Below, in pieces: positions 53,907 to 64,000 of a stretch of 64,000 nt of DNA (its first letter is position 1; every line of letters begins with the position of its first letter). Source of the DNA: Ophiura sarsii (Eukaryota; Echinodermata; Ophiuroidea; Amphilepidida; Ophiuridae). A program made the position numbers and the translations under genes. The notes under the pieces are model-generated. The model saw only the letters and a program-made list of their open reading frames with translations, was not told the DNA's origin and searched no databases. The stretch is from assembly GCA_035610835.1 (NCBI GenBank), contig CM069446.1, positions 53,720,934-53,784,933 on the forward strand, written 5' to 3'.

Positions 53907-54965
53907 CAGGGTGTATAAAAAAAAACCGCAACACTTTTTGTCGCAAGCTCTCTGATTACGGCAAATCACAAATCACTCTGACATTTATATATTCTGTTAG
54001 GTGTACTTATTGGCTATCACATAGTCAAATTACAGCGATATCGGTTATTGATTCGCTGAGATATCAACGATACACGTAGACAAGTGCAAAACACGTTTTA
54101 CATCGTTTATCCTGTATGACTGATTTTCTGGTCAGGTGAATATTAACAAGACATTTTAATAACACATTGTACTTCAATAATTGGAATCAAACTCATCATT
54201 CTGAGAAGAAAATGTCACGTTAAAGGTATCAAATGTCTGGCTATTACAGTATCACATTAATATTAATTAAATCTGGCAATAAATTAGTTGCTAGTTAATG
54301 ACACAACTTGAAAATCCAGATTACAAAGTCTGTTTGCAAATCCTCTCTTTTTCTCTCGTTAGTTAATGTCATAATAAAACAGTATGGCACATTATTCAAA
54401 AGATAAACAAATGGAATAGTCCAGGGAAGATAGTAATTGTCTTGTATGAATCAGTCATTGTTAGTCTGTTGTGAATGGGAAATCATGGTGCTGCTCGACC
54501 CTCAAAATGCTGTCCTTGTTTTAAGATGCATCGATTAAGACATTATGTGGCGATCATAGCAATCGGTGGTTCAGAACTTAAAAAGGGTGATTGACGTATT
54601 CAAATGGTCGAATGATTATCAGATTACACGATCAAATGATTTTATGTACCACCTTACTCAAACAAAGGAAATTAAGATAAACCATTCCAGACATTGAGGA
54701 TACATTGTTATCAAACTGTTAACCCATAACACTAATCGGACAGGAAAATCCAAGTTTTTAGAACGAACGATGTAAAACGTGTTTTGCACTTCTCTACTTA
54801 TACCTTTAATATCTCTCCGAATACATAATCGATATCGTTGTAATTTAACTATGTGATAGCCATTAAATAGACCTAACAGAATATTTAAGTTTTAGAGTAA
54901 TTTGCATTTTACTGTGACCGTACAGCTCTCGACAAAAAGTGTTGCGTTCTTTTTGATACACGCTG
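53907..54965. mobile_element. Long-TIR element, CAGGGTGTATAAAAA end, TA target
   Basis: The ends cagggtgtataaaaa and (reversed) cagcgtgtatcaaaaa are each next to a TA. The inverted arms extend over about 210 bp (for example ggctatcacatagtcaaatt on the left against its mirror at about 54845-54865) at roughly 85% identity, with aagtgcaaaacacgttttac mirrored exactly further in. It is about 1,059 bp long with no transposase. TA targets and the end sequence suggest a Tc1/mariner-type non-autonomous element. Confidence 0.8.
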
Positions 54966-55875
54966 TAGAGCACAAACCGGGAAGTATAATGGTTGTGTTG
55001 TTTTGATCTTTTACTTTGACCAGTTCAAGAATGTGTTGGTTCACTCATTTGTGAATAGTAGACACTTTGTATTAAAGGGGCATTAAGAGATGTGGTGGAG
55101 GCAGCGCCCTCAATTACAAAAAAATATGATAACAAGTTAACCGACATGTAATGATATATTATGTTTTGTATTATAAATATTACTATTGATATGTCACGCT
55201 CAGGTGTCATATTTATCTCATGAGCATCTTGTATTTTATTTGGAAATTTCAAATTACTTAGAGAAAGTCCATGAGTGATTCATAAATAGTTATGTTACTA
55301 CCGATGTAAGTCCAGGTATAGAAATATGCTTTACAGTGATTTAACGAATCCAAACAGGAATCAATATCATCAAAGACTTGAGTTTCAGAGCAAAACGATG
55401 GTATAATGTGAGACCTCCATGACTATAGTACAGTAGACCAGTTTCTCACATTAAATTGAGTAAAAGTAACGATAAGACCTATGTTAAAATTATATAGATT
55501 AGTGAAAATAAGGGATCAACAAAAATATAGTTATATGTAAAAGTCTAAAAGTAGGTAGCACAGGGTTCCCAGATTTAGCACCCAAACTACCAAACCGAAC
55601 AATTTCATTCAGTATAGCTCTTATTATTTTTATTAAATCCAGTTCAGTTAAGTGACCATTAGTAGTTTCTATTGAAAGTAAAGTGTAAATGCTTTTCTAT
55701 TGTGATGAATAACCTTTGGATAAGTCCTTTAGAAATGGAGTTAATATCTCATGTTTGCTGGGATTTGCATATAAGGACTACCTTGAACTCAGATATAATT
55801 ATGTACACGCTCTATTTTGACACTAATATCAAATATCCAAAAATGAAAGAATTACTTGAATAACATGGAAAGGTT
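54966..55875. other. Unassigned AT-rich DNA
   Basis: No gene recognised. Confidence 0.3.
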
Positions 55876-56361
55876 GTACAGAGGGGTCAAAAAAAGGTTT
55901 ACACATTTTTAGAGGCAAATATCAAAATCGGGAAAACATGTTTAAATTATTTTAAGTAATCCTAAAGTAAAATATCTTGTTGGTATACGGTGAAAACGGC
56001 GTTGAAATTAAAGCTCAAATTAAGAAATAGCATCAATTTTAAAGAAAACTTGTCAAATACAAGTTTGTCCACACGTAAGTCTATGGCAGTCATGGATATT
56101 TCCATATAAACTACTCAAAAAAGTACTATTGCGTTGACAATATCCCATAGACTTGCGTACACGTGGACACACTGGTTTTTGACCATTATTCTTTAAACCG
56201 TCGCCATTTCGTAATTTATACTTCATTTTCAACGCCGTTTTCACCATAAATCACTAAGATAATGGCGTTTAAGATAATATTAAAACAATTATTAGATGTC
56301 TCGTCCATTTCGAGAAATATGCATCTTAAAAAGTGCAAACCTTTTTTAGACCACTCTGTAC
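55876..56361. mobile_element. Foldback MITE, GTACAGAGGGGTC ends with nested inner ends
   Basis: Outer ends gtacagaggggtcaaaaaaa and its mirror at 56333-56361 share about 26 of 29 positions. An inner pair, atacggtgaaaacggcgttg (55985) and its mirror at 56227-56247, starts a second foldback of about 260 bp. The word taagtctatgg is mirrored near the centre. This is either one long interrupted foldback or one MITE inside another. Confidence 0.75.
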
Positions 56362-57149
56362 TTCATAATAATGTATTATCATGTTTATGGTTATGTTATT
56401 GTTCTTTTCAATACATTCAAGACAAATCAAACAAATCCATCAAATCAAATCAAACAAATCAATTGATATCTATGTCAAAATACTAAATAAGTAAAAGCCT
56501 ATTCATATATTGCGAACAGTTGCGATTACATGCACGTGAAGTATAAGTTCAAAGGAGTATAACTTGTGTTTGGGGATACACACATTCATTTCATTTGCAT
56601 ATTTAATTATGTATCAATTAATGAACAAGAACCATATAATCACACGATAGAATGAACACAGTGGAAGCATTTATCATATTATGATATTTGTTATACATTA
56701 TAGATATGCAGTTACTCATTCAAAGTCAAGACCAAGATGTTGTTATAGTCAGATGCCAATGAACGGGGGAGATATCATTCATGTCAGAATCAGTACACGC
56801 AAACCCAAGTCATTGAAAGTATCGATTTTGTCTGTAATAAAATAAGCAAATTTCGACGCCCCTTGGGTTTTATTGACATGAATCCTTATAGTAAACAATT
56901 TACAATCATGACAATGGTAGTGGGAGGAGTAGTTTTTTGATTGATTGAGATTGTACAAATTTGAGATTCAATGAACTGGTTTACTTAAAAGTCAGTTAGG
57001 TGTTGATTATATTACAATTAAATATACTAACTATTTTGTAACAAAGATAAATAAACACTTTGTGATATATGCCTTCAGTTAAGATGCAAACGGATGTCTT
57101 AAGAGTCTCTCATTCTATCTCATTTAATTCAGAACCTGGTAACAATATG
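56362..57149. other. 5' flank of BTB copy 3
   Basis: Unrelated to the 5' flank of copy 1. The duplication starts at about 57150. The leader exon was not found. A simple aaatc-rich stretch lies at 56420-56462. Confidence 0.4.
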
Positions 57150-57159
57150 ATATTAAAAT

Positions 57160-57183
57160 TAAATAACCGTTTAAATCTTGCAG
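57160..57183 (+). other. 3' splice site, BTB copy 3
   Basis: aaccgtttaaatcttgcag before gtctatgaag. The same arrangement as copies 1 and 2. The stretch from gatattaa to the ATG is shared with copy 1. Confidence 0.6.
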
Positions 57184-57206
57184 GTCTATGAAGTAATACA
57201 GCCACT

Positions 57207-58670
57207 ATGGCGAAGGCTCCTGTAAGGCATGGAAGCAGCCGCGAGCTGGATGTCTTTGGAAATATTGCTAAACATTTCAACAACCCTGCAACGAGTGATT
57301 TAACTGTAACGGTAGGCGATCAGTCTTTCTATGTTCATAGATTTATATTGTCAGCACAAAGCGGTGTCTTCGATACCATGTTGATGAACCGCCAATGGAA
57401 AGAGTCTGTCCAGAAGGTCATCGAACTTGATGAATCTCCAGAATGTGTAGCTGTGTTTGGTGATTTCCTGAAGTTCTTCTACATTGGAAAACTGACTTTG
57501 AGTTGTGACAACGTGTGTGCCATTCATATGCTGGCTGACAAATATGATCTGCCACTGTTGAAGGAAGATGCTGTAGCTTTCATGGAGGATGTCCTTACGG
57601 GGTTGCAAGATAAGGTTTTCCCAAGCGCAGTGGTATGGCTTCCCTACATCGAAATGGTTATTCCTGACTTGTTGCCAGTATGTTATGACGCTATGCGGAC
57701 TAACTTCTATGAAATCGCCAATTGCAATGATGATAAAACCACATCCGTATTGGAATCTCAGCATATTAATGCCATTTTGGCAAGGAAAGGCAGTGATGTC
57801 GTTGTGCCGAATGAATTGTTGATCTTTCAATTTGTAAGCAAATGGGCCAAATTGAAATTCGAAAACCTCTCCGGGCGGAGAGCAAAGAAAGAACTCAAAC
57901 CAGTCTTGGAATCGATTCGGTTTTACAATATCAATGCGAAAGGGCTTCAGAAGATCGAACAATCTCCGTTATGCAACGCGATAGGCAAGTCATTTCTCAG
58001 TAACTATACACTTCCAGCATACAAAGTCCACTCACAAATGCTGCATATAGTTTCAATGAATGGAAAAGAGAAGTCATCTGGAAACGCCACTGATGAGAAA
58101 CACACATGTCCATTCGATTCTGGTGATAATTGCTCACATCTGAATCCTAGATTGTATACTCAAAATCTTTACGGCCGCGTAAGTGGTAATATTGATCCCA
58201 AAATGTCTTTCATGGCGTCAATAACACCTATTGACTTGGCGGACTTACAGATGTATGCAAATGTCCAATTCTGCCTCGAAAACTCTACTAACAATAGCAT
58301 GTTTAGGAAATGGAGATTTGAGTGTAAAGGAAACTACCAAACTAGCGAATCATATGACAATGAGACCTTCACTCTGAAACCAAGACCTGCAGATATTGGA
58401 CGTAAATACACTGTTGCTGTAATTGCCGTATACATGATGAAGACATGTCTGAAATATCGATATGCAATTAAGCACACAGGCACTGTCGGGGGCACTGTAA
58501 AGGCTGCCATTACTATTAGCGGCCCCCGGAAATTTCATTGTTTAACACCAGATGCAATCACGCTTCATTCCCCTAAACGCCCAAAAGGCATATGGGATAT
58601 CAGTAAGCCGTCTTGTGATTATGCACAAAGGTTGTTGTTAGGTGTTGCTGTGCATTTACATAAGCAATGA
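57207..58670 (+). CDS. BTB/POZ-BACK domain protein, paralogue 3 (BTBD17-like)
   Basis: A 487-residue single-exon protein, the longest paralogue. BTB about residues 20-130, BACK about 135-255 and the family tail ending LLLGVAVHLHKQ. Residues 1-310 are nearly identical to copy 1, with long runs that have no nucleotide difference (for example 57867-58015). The C-terminal 170 residues differ more. An extra stretch of about 12 residues around GTVGGTVKAAITISGPRKF is seen here only. This uneven pattern suggests gene conversion of the 5' and middle parts or relaxed selection on the tail. The start is fixed by gccactATGG and the shared acceptor. The frame is fully open. Confidence 0.9.
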   Translation: MAKAPVRHGSSRELDVFGNIAKHFNNPATSDLTVTVGDQSFYVHRFILSAQSGVFDTMLMNRQWKESVQKVIELDESPECVAVFGDFLKFFYIGKLTLSCDNVCAIHMLADKYDLPLLKEDAVAFMEDVLTGLQDKVFPSAVVWLPYIEMVIPDLLPVCYDAMRTNFYEIANCNDDKTTSVLESQHINAILARKGSDVVVPNELLIFQFVSKWAKLKFENLSGRRAKKELKPVLESIRFYNINAKGLQKIEQSPLCNAIGKSFLSNYTLPAYKVHSQMLHIVSMNGKEKSSGNATDEKHTCPFDSGDNCSHLNPRLYTQNLYGRVSGNIDPKMSFMASITPIDLADLQMYANVQFCLENSTNNSMFRKWRFECKGNYQTSESYDNETFTLKPRPADIGRKYTVAVIAVYMMKTCLKYRYAIKHTGTVGGTVKAAITISGPRKFHCLTPDAITLHSPKRPKGIWDISKPSCDYAQRLLLGVAVHLHKQ

Positions 58671-59611
58671 GTAGACTGGTCACGGAAAGTGCTCTCTATC
58701 CCGGCCTCTCTATATTTGGTGTGCAAGTGTTTGGTTGTCTAAACAACATGCGGTGTTGTAAGAGGATCGAAGGATTCCATCTGTGCGGGTAGATTAATTG
58801 AGAATGAACACATCTTTAACAAAAACTTCATAAAGAAAATGTTGGAAAATAAATACATAATTTATAAATTTATTATAATATTTTGGTATTATACTTTAGG
58901 CTCCTACTTGCATTGTATTTATATTGGTATACGCGCTGCGCGTGATTCGTACAAACTAATTGGGACGGTAACAATTCTAACCAATTTCGCACGGGAGTAT
59001 GACGAATGGGATGCGCGTCTTGCACCAGTGCAGTCGGTGCACCACATGCAGCTTTTACGCAGAAACGCTCTATAGGTTTTATTCCAAAAAGGAAACCATT
59101 TAAATAATTAAATCGCATACCGTTTTTTTTTTTTGGAAAAATGTTAAGATTTGTATCATACCTTGAGATTTTAAGTCTCATATTATCTCAGTACTTTTGT
59201 TTAATTTTTCTATTGGCCAAAAACCCAACAAATCTTGACTCAGACGAAACCTGAAAAAAAGGCTATGGGAAAGGCGCCTTTTTATAGTAAAATATGCTAT
59301 ACGAATTGTGGTATATTTTTAAACATGAGACGGGCTCTGTGAAATGTATATTATTTGAATACTACCATACTAGAAACAAATCACATTGTTTAGAACGGTA
59401 TTTAAGTTATATGTGTATGTGGCAATTCTACTCCTGTAAGCAGGAAAATGAAGCTGACATGGCACTTCACAATGTAAAATTAAAATTTGAAGAAGCATCA
59501 TTTTCAAAAGTTTAAGAAAACATAATAATTATGCGCTGAAATGCGAATTTTAAAAGCTACGCGCGCAATCTTCTGACACATACTTGTTTTGTTGTTGTTC
59601 TTATCAAATAC
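58671..59611. repeat. 3' part of the BTB copy 3 duplication block
   Basis: Homologous to 2062-3260 after copy 1, but with a single unit where copy 1 has the tandem doubling. Homology stops near tcaaatactat at 59605-59612 and resumes only at 63345. Confidence 0.75.
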
Positions 59612-59707
59612 TATATCCTTAGAATACTTATTGACTTCACACCGCTAATGTTACTCGATTACAAAAGTGGTATGCTCAAAATAAACGAAACAAGGTAATC
59701 AATTGGA

Positions 59708-60040
59708 CAGTGGCGTAGCTAGCTAGGTTATTCATATTGGAGGGGGGGGGGGGGGGGGGGCGTGAAATGAAAATGAACCGACACATTTTTTTGTGAGTCA
59801 GGAAATGACTAGCGCGAAAAATTTCGACTTTACACCTATTTTTTGCAAGATTGAGCTACATTTTGGCTCTAAACAAGCTTGTACCCAATAATGTTGCATT
59901 TTGGAAAGCCATAAAATTCATCTGTGTACTTTTGACCATCATAATTCCATGATTCCTTTGGTCAAATGAACCGACAGTGCCATCTCAACCGACACGATCT
60001 CAACCGCCCCCTCGCGCCCCCCTCTGGCTACGCCACTGCA
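59708..60040. mobile_element. hAT-like MITE with 8-bp target duplication
   Basis: The ends cagtggcgtagctag and (reversed) cagtggcgtagccag are flanked by the exact 8-bp duplication caattgga (59700-59707 and 60041-60048), the target length of the hAT superfamily. It is 333 bp long with a G run at 59742-59760 near the left end and a C-rich patch near the right end. It is related to 7801-8114. Confidence 0.9.
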
Positions 60041-60514
60041 ATTGGATATCGAACGATTATCCACATATTGGCATGATTAGTAGTAAAATCAAATTGATTT
60101 ATGGTCTACGTATACATAGGCAAGTCTGGTTTTAAGCCATCGATTTAGTTTACCAATCAGAGACAATGTCAGAATAACCCTGATAAGAAATGGTATGAAC
60201 AATTTTAAGAGCCGTATTTTATTTGGTTATTCATGAGTATATCTTGTAATAAACAATCAGGATCACAAAAAGCAGGATTACTTCCTGTCAAAATAATATT
60301 TTGAAAAAGGATTTGTATTATTGTTACCCAAATTATCATTGAACAATAATTTTAAAAACCTTTTAAATTGGCATATGAAAGAAAGTAAAGCTTGATATAT
60401 TTGGTATTCCCAACTCACAATTGGCTTGAGCACTTTGCAATATGTGTAGGTTATATTTTGCACTACCAATACAAATAGTTGCAGACACATAAAGGTTATT
60501 GTATATATTTCTTT

Positions 60515-62205
60515 CCTTTAAAAGTATCATGTAGACTGAGTATGTAATATGTATAATTGTAAAATTAGTTAGTAAAAACCATGTGCATATTGTTAAAGAT
60601 GTTACTAAAATGAAGAGCTTAGTTCCAAAAGGCACTAACTCACTTTTTGAAGAAAAAAATGAGTTAGTTGTAAAACATGAAAGAGAGTTACAAAATACAT
60701 CTTTTAAACTTTATTCTACATTTGTAGCATGTTCGGGTCCAAAGTTATAACCCTCGGTAATTTCCGGAAATTCCAGGTAATTTCCCGAAATTTTCGGAAA
60801 TTTGAATATAATTTTTTAGGCCAAAATGGTGGAAATATGGTTCTTTTATCATGGTAAAACATAAATAGGAATGTCCTTTAATAACGAAATGCAATGAAGA
60901 AAACGTAAAATGTATGGAATTATTGTTTTGAAAATTGCACACGAACAAAATTGTTGTTAATTAAAAAAAATGTGTCCAAATCGTCCACATTTTCAGTTTT
61001 CTCACTAAATATCAAAAATTCATAATTAAAAAAGTTAAAAAAGGTATTTGAATGCGGTTTTCTGTTTTCAATGTTATTTGACATTGTCTTTCAGGTGTAC
61101 ATTATTTGGAAATAAGGATTGCTTGGTAGAGTGGTTTTTGAAAATTGGTCGAAACATTTTTGTTCCAAAACTCGCTGATTTCCGAAATAAAGAAAGACAT
61201 AGGAAATACAGTATAAAAATCAAAAATGAAATCAAACCAATTTTTAAGCTTCCACGTATGGTATCTTTAATATGGCAGAAAATTAGCATAATCGAAGAAG
61301 TGCAACATCCTCATTGTAAAAAACGTTGCTTTTCTCCTATTTCACTTTTAGTGAGTTAGCGCCTTTTGGAAACAAACTCTTCAAATATGGACATTTGAGA
61401 AAGAGCAGTAATGACATTGTATATGCATCAACATAATCAGAAATTATTGAGCCCGTCGAGAGAATTTCCAATTTACCGCCAGCGCTAGAAATGGTATAGT
61501 CCTGTTCCGTTAGCCAATCCCACGCACGATTGGTAGTCTGGTTTGACGGTCCGCCCCCTTTGATGTTTTCGCGATGCCTCGCTGGTTTAACCAGAGTCAT
61601 TATATTTCGTGTCTTCAAGGCAAGAGGTTTATACAAATATTTGTCACACAAACAATTAATCAATCTAATAATAGTGAGGATAAAATAGTAGTTCAAAAAT
61701 GATCGCAAATATGTGTTAGGCCAGGTTTCGGCTATACAAAAGAAAATTTTAGGACTAGCCTCAAGTCTCAATTTCAGTCGGGTTCGACATTATTATAGTA
61801 TTATTTCTCATTGTGTTTGCGTTTGCAAGGGGTTCCAATTTGGGTTTACTGATCCAGGAACAGGCGGGAAAAGGAGGAGCCCTTCTCTAAGGACTCTTGC
61901 CTTTCCGCCATTCCAATTTACTGTGTTTTATGAAAACATGTGGTGTATGAATTGAGCATGGGTTGGCACTTGGCAGTCCTTAATGAAATAAATGAAATGT
62001 ATAATATCTCGCTAGACACGAGACATCCGCAAAAACAACTTAATTTCTCGCGTCTGGAGGTAATGGAATTGCAATTTCAAATTATTAAATCTCTACACAA
62101 ATACACGTTATCATTTGAACTTCTGTTCCCAAATGGATGGCCATGGGGAAGTCACATGACATACTGCATTCTGGGGAGCATAAGAATGGCTTTGGGCAAC
62201 TGAAC
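60515..62205. repeat. Second copy of the 44973-46190 repeat block, with insertions
   Basis: Homologous pieces are 60515-60610, about 61383-61432 and about 62077-62205. They are interrupted by the TIR element at 60622-61372 and by about 640 bp of unrelated DNA at 61433-62076. The order and strand agree with the first copy. Confidence 0.55.
60622..61372. mobile_element. TIR element, GTTCCAAAAGGCACTAACTC ends
   Basis: The 22-bp left end (60622-60643) is mirrored at 61351-61372 with two mismatches. The interior of about 700 bp is AT-rich. Short frames on both strands (up to about 100 codons) show no domain. It lies within the second copy of the large repeat block. Confidence 0.7.
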
Positions 62206-62215
62206 TCATAAAATA

Positions 62216-63274
62216 CCGGGTGGTTCACAAAAAAGTTGACTCAAGTTCAAGGTAATTTTCAACCACATTTTAAGTTTCAGAGAATGTGTGTTTACTTAGT
62301 CTAGATCAGCAGTAAGTTTTGAAATTATCCTGAAAAAATGGTACATTTAACTTGGTTGGTTCTTCAGATATGGCTTATTACAGAAAGCATGCACAAAACT
62401 GCCTTGTCCACGGGAGCGTCCTTTAGTAGAGATGGAATGCACAAAGTGGACTTACACACGATTGGTCACAAATTGTAAAAAAAATGGAGAAAAAGAAAAA
62501 AGGAGACATCTGAAACATCTGTCTGGTGCTTGACATTACCTACTTACGGTCTTGCCTTCATGTAAGCACTCACGAATCTTTAATTTCGAACTTTGAGATG
62601 AGGACGCCCTTTGCTGATAGGCTGTTGATGCTGTTCTCAATTAAAAATAATAGAGTATTTATTTTAACAAAGAAAGGCCACAGATGGACTCGAACCACTA
62701 ACCTCTCGTCTATAAGCCTAATTCCTGACCACTACGCTATGCAAGCCGATCTGCCGAGAAGCCGTTCATTGTTAATACTTCATGATCAATAACGGAATAA
62801 ATCTATATCATTATTAAATAAAAACAAGTATCATGAAAATAAAATGTTAACGCCCTCTATTATAGCCGAACGATATTTGCTATGTTATAGAGGTATATAG
62901 GGCGCTACCATTTTCTTTCGTGAGCGCTTACATGAAGGATGAACCCTACTTGGTCGGAACGTACCTACGTTTCTTTGTTGAATGTGAATGGCACATAGCA
63001 AAGAGATTGGGATACTTTGTCAGGGCGGGTTTTTCAATTCCGATGTTTTGTTGAAGACAACAACTAAATGACGCTCCCGTGGACAAGTCAGTTTTGTACA
63101 TGTTTTCTGTAATGAACCATATCTGAAGAACCAAACAAGCTAAACGTGCCATCTTTCCAGGATAATTTCCAAACTTACTGCTGATTAAGACTAAGTAAAC
63201 ACCAACTCTCTAAAACTTTAAATGTGGTTGTAAATTTACTTTGAACTTGGGTCAACTTTTTTTTGAACCACCCG
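62216..63274. mobile_element. Long-TIR element, CCGGGTGGTTCACAAAAAAG end
   Basis: Arms of about 210-220 bp are mirrored (left ccgggtggttc ... gtccacgggagcgtc, right gacgctcccgtggac ... gaaccacccg) at about 80-85% identity. A TA lies before the left end. By this count it is about 1,059 bp long, the same as the element at 53907-54965. The centre holds a tRNA-like sequence. No transposase was recognised. Confidence 0.8.
62677..62757 (-). repeat. tRNA-like sequence inside the long-TIR element
   Basis: On the minus strand tagcgtagtggtcagga (A box) and ggttcgagtcc (B box) are both good matches to the consensus. The anticodon stem does not pair, so no isotype is given. Confidence 0.45.
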
Positions 63275-63344
63275 AACAATCTTCATATTTCATGTGAAAT
63301 CTAATGAATTCAGATCCCGAGTGTATTTGAGTTTTATAGTACAT

Positions 63345-63452
63345 AAATATCGTCTATCACATCCATTTCTATGTCATGCATATATTCTGCGAAAGGATCG
63401 CTGGAGAGATTATCTACGTTTACAAGAACATCTACAAGGACATTGCATATAC
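63345..63452 (+). repeat. Displaced end of the BTB duplication block
   Basis: Contains atatcgtctatcac, catatattctgcgaaaggat, cgctggagaga and ggacattgcatata, matching about 3263-3362 downstream of copy 1. A mariner-like end starts right after it. Confidence 0.75.
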
Positions 63453-64000
63453 GAGGGTCGTTCAATAAATAATGAAAGTGATCATGGTATGGGATGCATG
63501 AGTGATTCTATTGAGGGATAATGTGATCAATACAAAGTACGAACCTTTGTCTTTCAAACAATACACTTTTGGATTGTAACGTCATTAATATAAACACAAT
63601 TGGTTTCAGACACTAACTGAAATCTGTCAATTACTTTGCTGGATATGTAATATGTTGAGTATGGGTGGATTGATACATTTGAGTATATCTCGGCAGTGCA
63701 AGCATAAAAACAAATAACACTTGGCACATAGTTAGAACACACACTTATCTCTGTTTGACACTCTTTTTTAGATCTGAATTCCTTAATACAAACAAGAAGG
63801 GACCAGTTCAAATACGCTTTTATTGAGCAAAATCCGCAATAATATATCTTAGAAAACAACAAAGGATAAAGAACAATGGAGGGATTATAATTTAGTAAAT
63901 TGTTGTGGGATGTAAACCAATAATAGTGGGAATTTCAAGAGGAGCTGTTCATAAAATTTCATCAAACCAATGAAATTATGTGACGATTAATTTAACAATA
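63451..64000. other. Mariner-like end and unassigned DNA to the window edge
   Basis: acgagggtcgttcaataa follows a TA target. After it no transposase could be recognised and the remaining DNA is AT-rich and unassigned. Confidence 0.4.

Noticed and set aside
57351..57962. 203-codon minus-strand open frame inside BTB copy 3 (and the 119-codon one at 1021-1380 in copy 1)
   Set aside because: Antisense shadow of the BTB coding region. It is shorter in copy 1 and lacks any domain, while the plus frame is clearly the conserved one.
61337..61771. 144-codon minus-strand frame
   Set aside because: No domain, spans the boundary of a TIR element and an insertion, and has no splice or start context.

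Overview
The window is AT-rich animal nuclear DNA, almost certainly from a marine invertebrate. Supporting signs are GT/AG introns with polypyrimidine acceptors, a multi-exon SLC16 (monocarboxylate transporter) gene with an intron of nearly 10 kb, metazoan LINEs and Penelope-like elements, hAT-like MITEs, tRNA-derived repeats, long poly-G tracts and dense foldback DNA. The texture fits a deuterostome such as an echinoderm or hemichordate. That placement is inference, since no single gene fixes the species. There are no operons, ribosome binding sites or CRISPR arrays.

Only two kinds of host gene can be supported. (1) Three plus-strand paralogues of a BTB/POZ-BACK protein (625-2061, 15256-16635, 57207-58670; 478, 459 and 487 aa). 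Each has its coding sequence in one exon that follows a conserved 3' splice site about 23 bases before the ATG. Copies 1 and 3 are a recent segmental duplication running about 1.3 kb past the stop codons. In copy 3 that block is split by about 3.7 kb of nested mobile elements. (2) A minus-strand SLC16-type transporter (29390-41762). Four coding exons join in phase to 1,320 nt (439 aa).

The rest is accessory, transposon-derived DNA. 0-8 kb: a Penelope-like terminal repeat with a minimal hammerhead ribozyme, BTB copy 1, and a Penelope GIY-YIG fragment cut by a hAT-like MITE. 8-15 kb: a decayed L1/Tx1-like LINE and AT-rich DNA. 17.9-21.3 kb: a run of foldback elements. 23.2-26.1 kb: a 2.9-kb terminal-inverted-repeat element with a short motif recurring about every 180 bp and one candidate spliced exon. 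28.1-28.9 kb: a CR1/L2-like LINE 3' end. 31.8-41.6 kb (transporter intron 1): tandem arrays, a second Penelope/hammerhead copy with a 14-bp target duplication, and a 0.93-kb element carrying six copies of a perfect 14-bp palindrome, again mostly about 175 bp apart. 43-57 kb: several MITEs and foldbacks. 57-64 kb: BTB copy 3 and nested elements.

The most unusual signal is the pair of elements at 23185-26125 and 35634-36560. Their ends resemble each other (ATATGG-N3-ATTCCAT). Each carries its own private short motif repeated at roughly nucleosome-length spacing. This looks like one undescribed transposon architecture with interchangeable internal binding-site-like arrays. The function is inference. 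All coordinates and identities were read by eye without alignment software.
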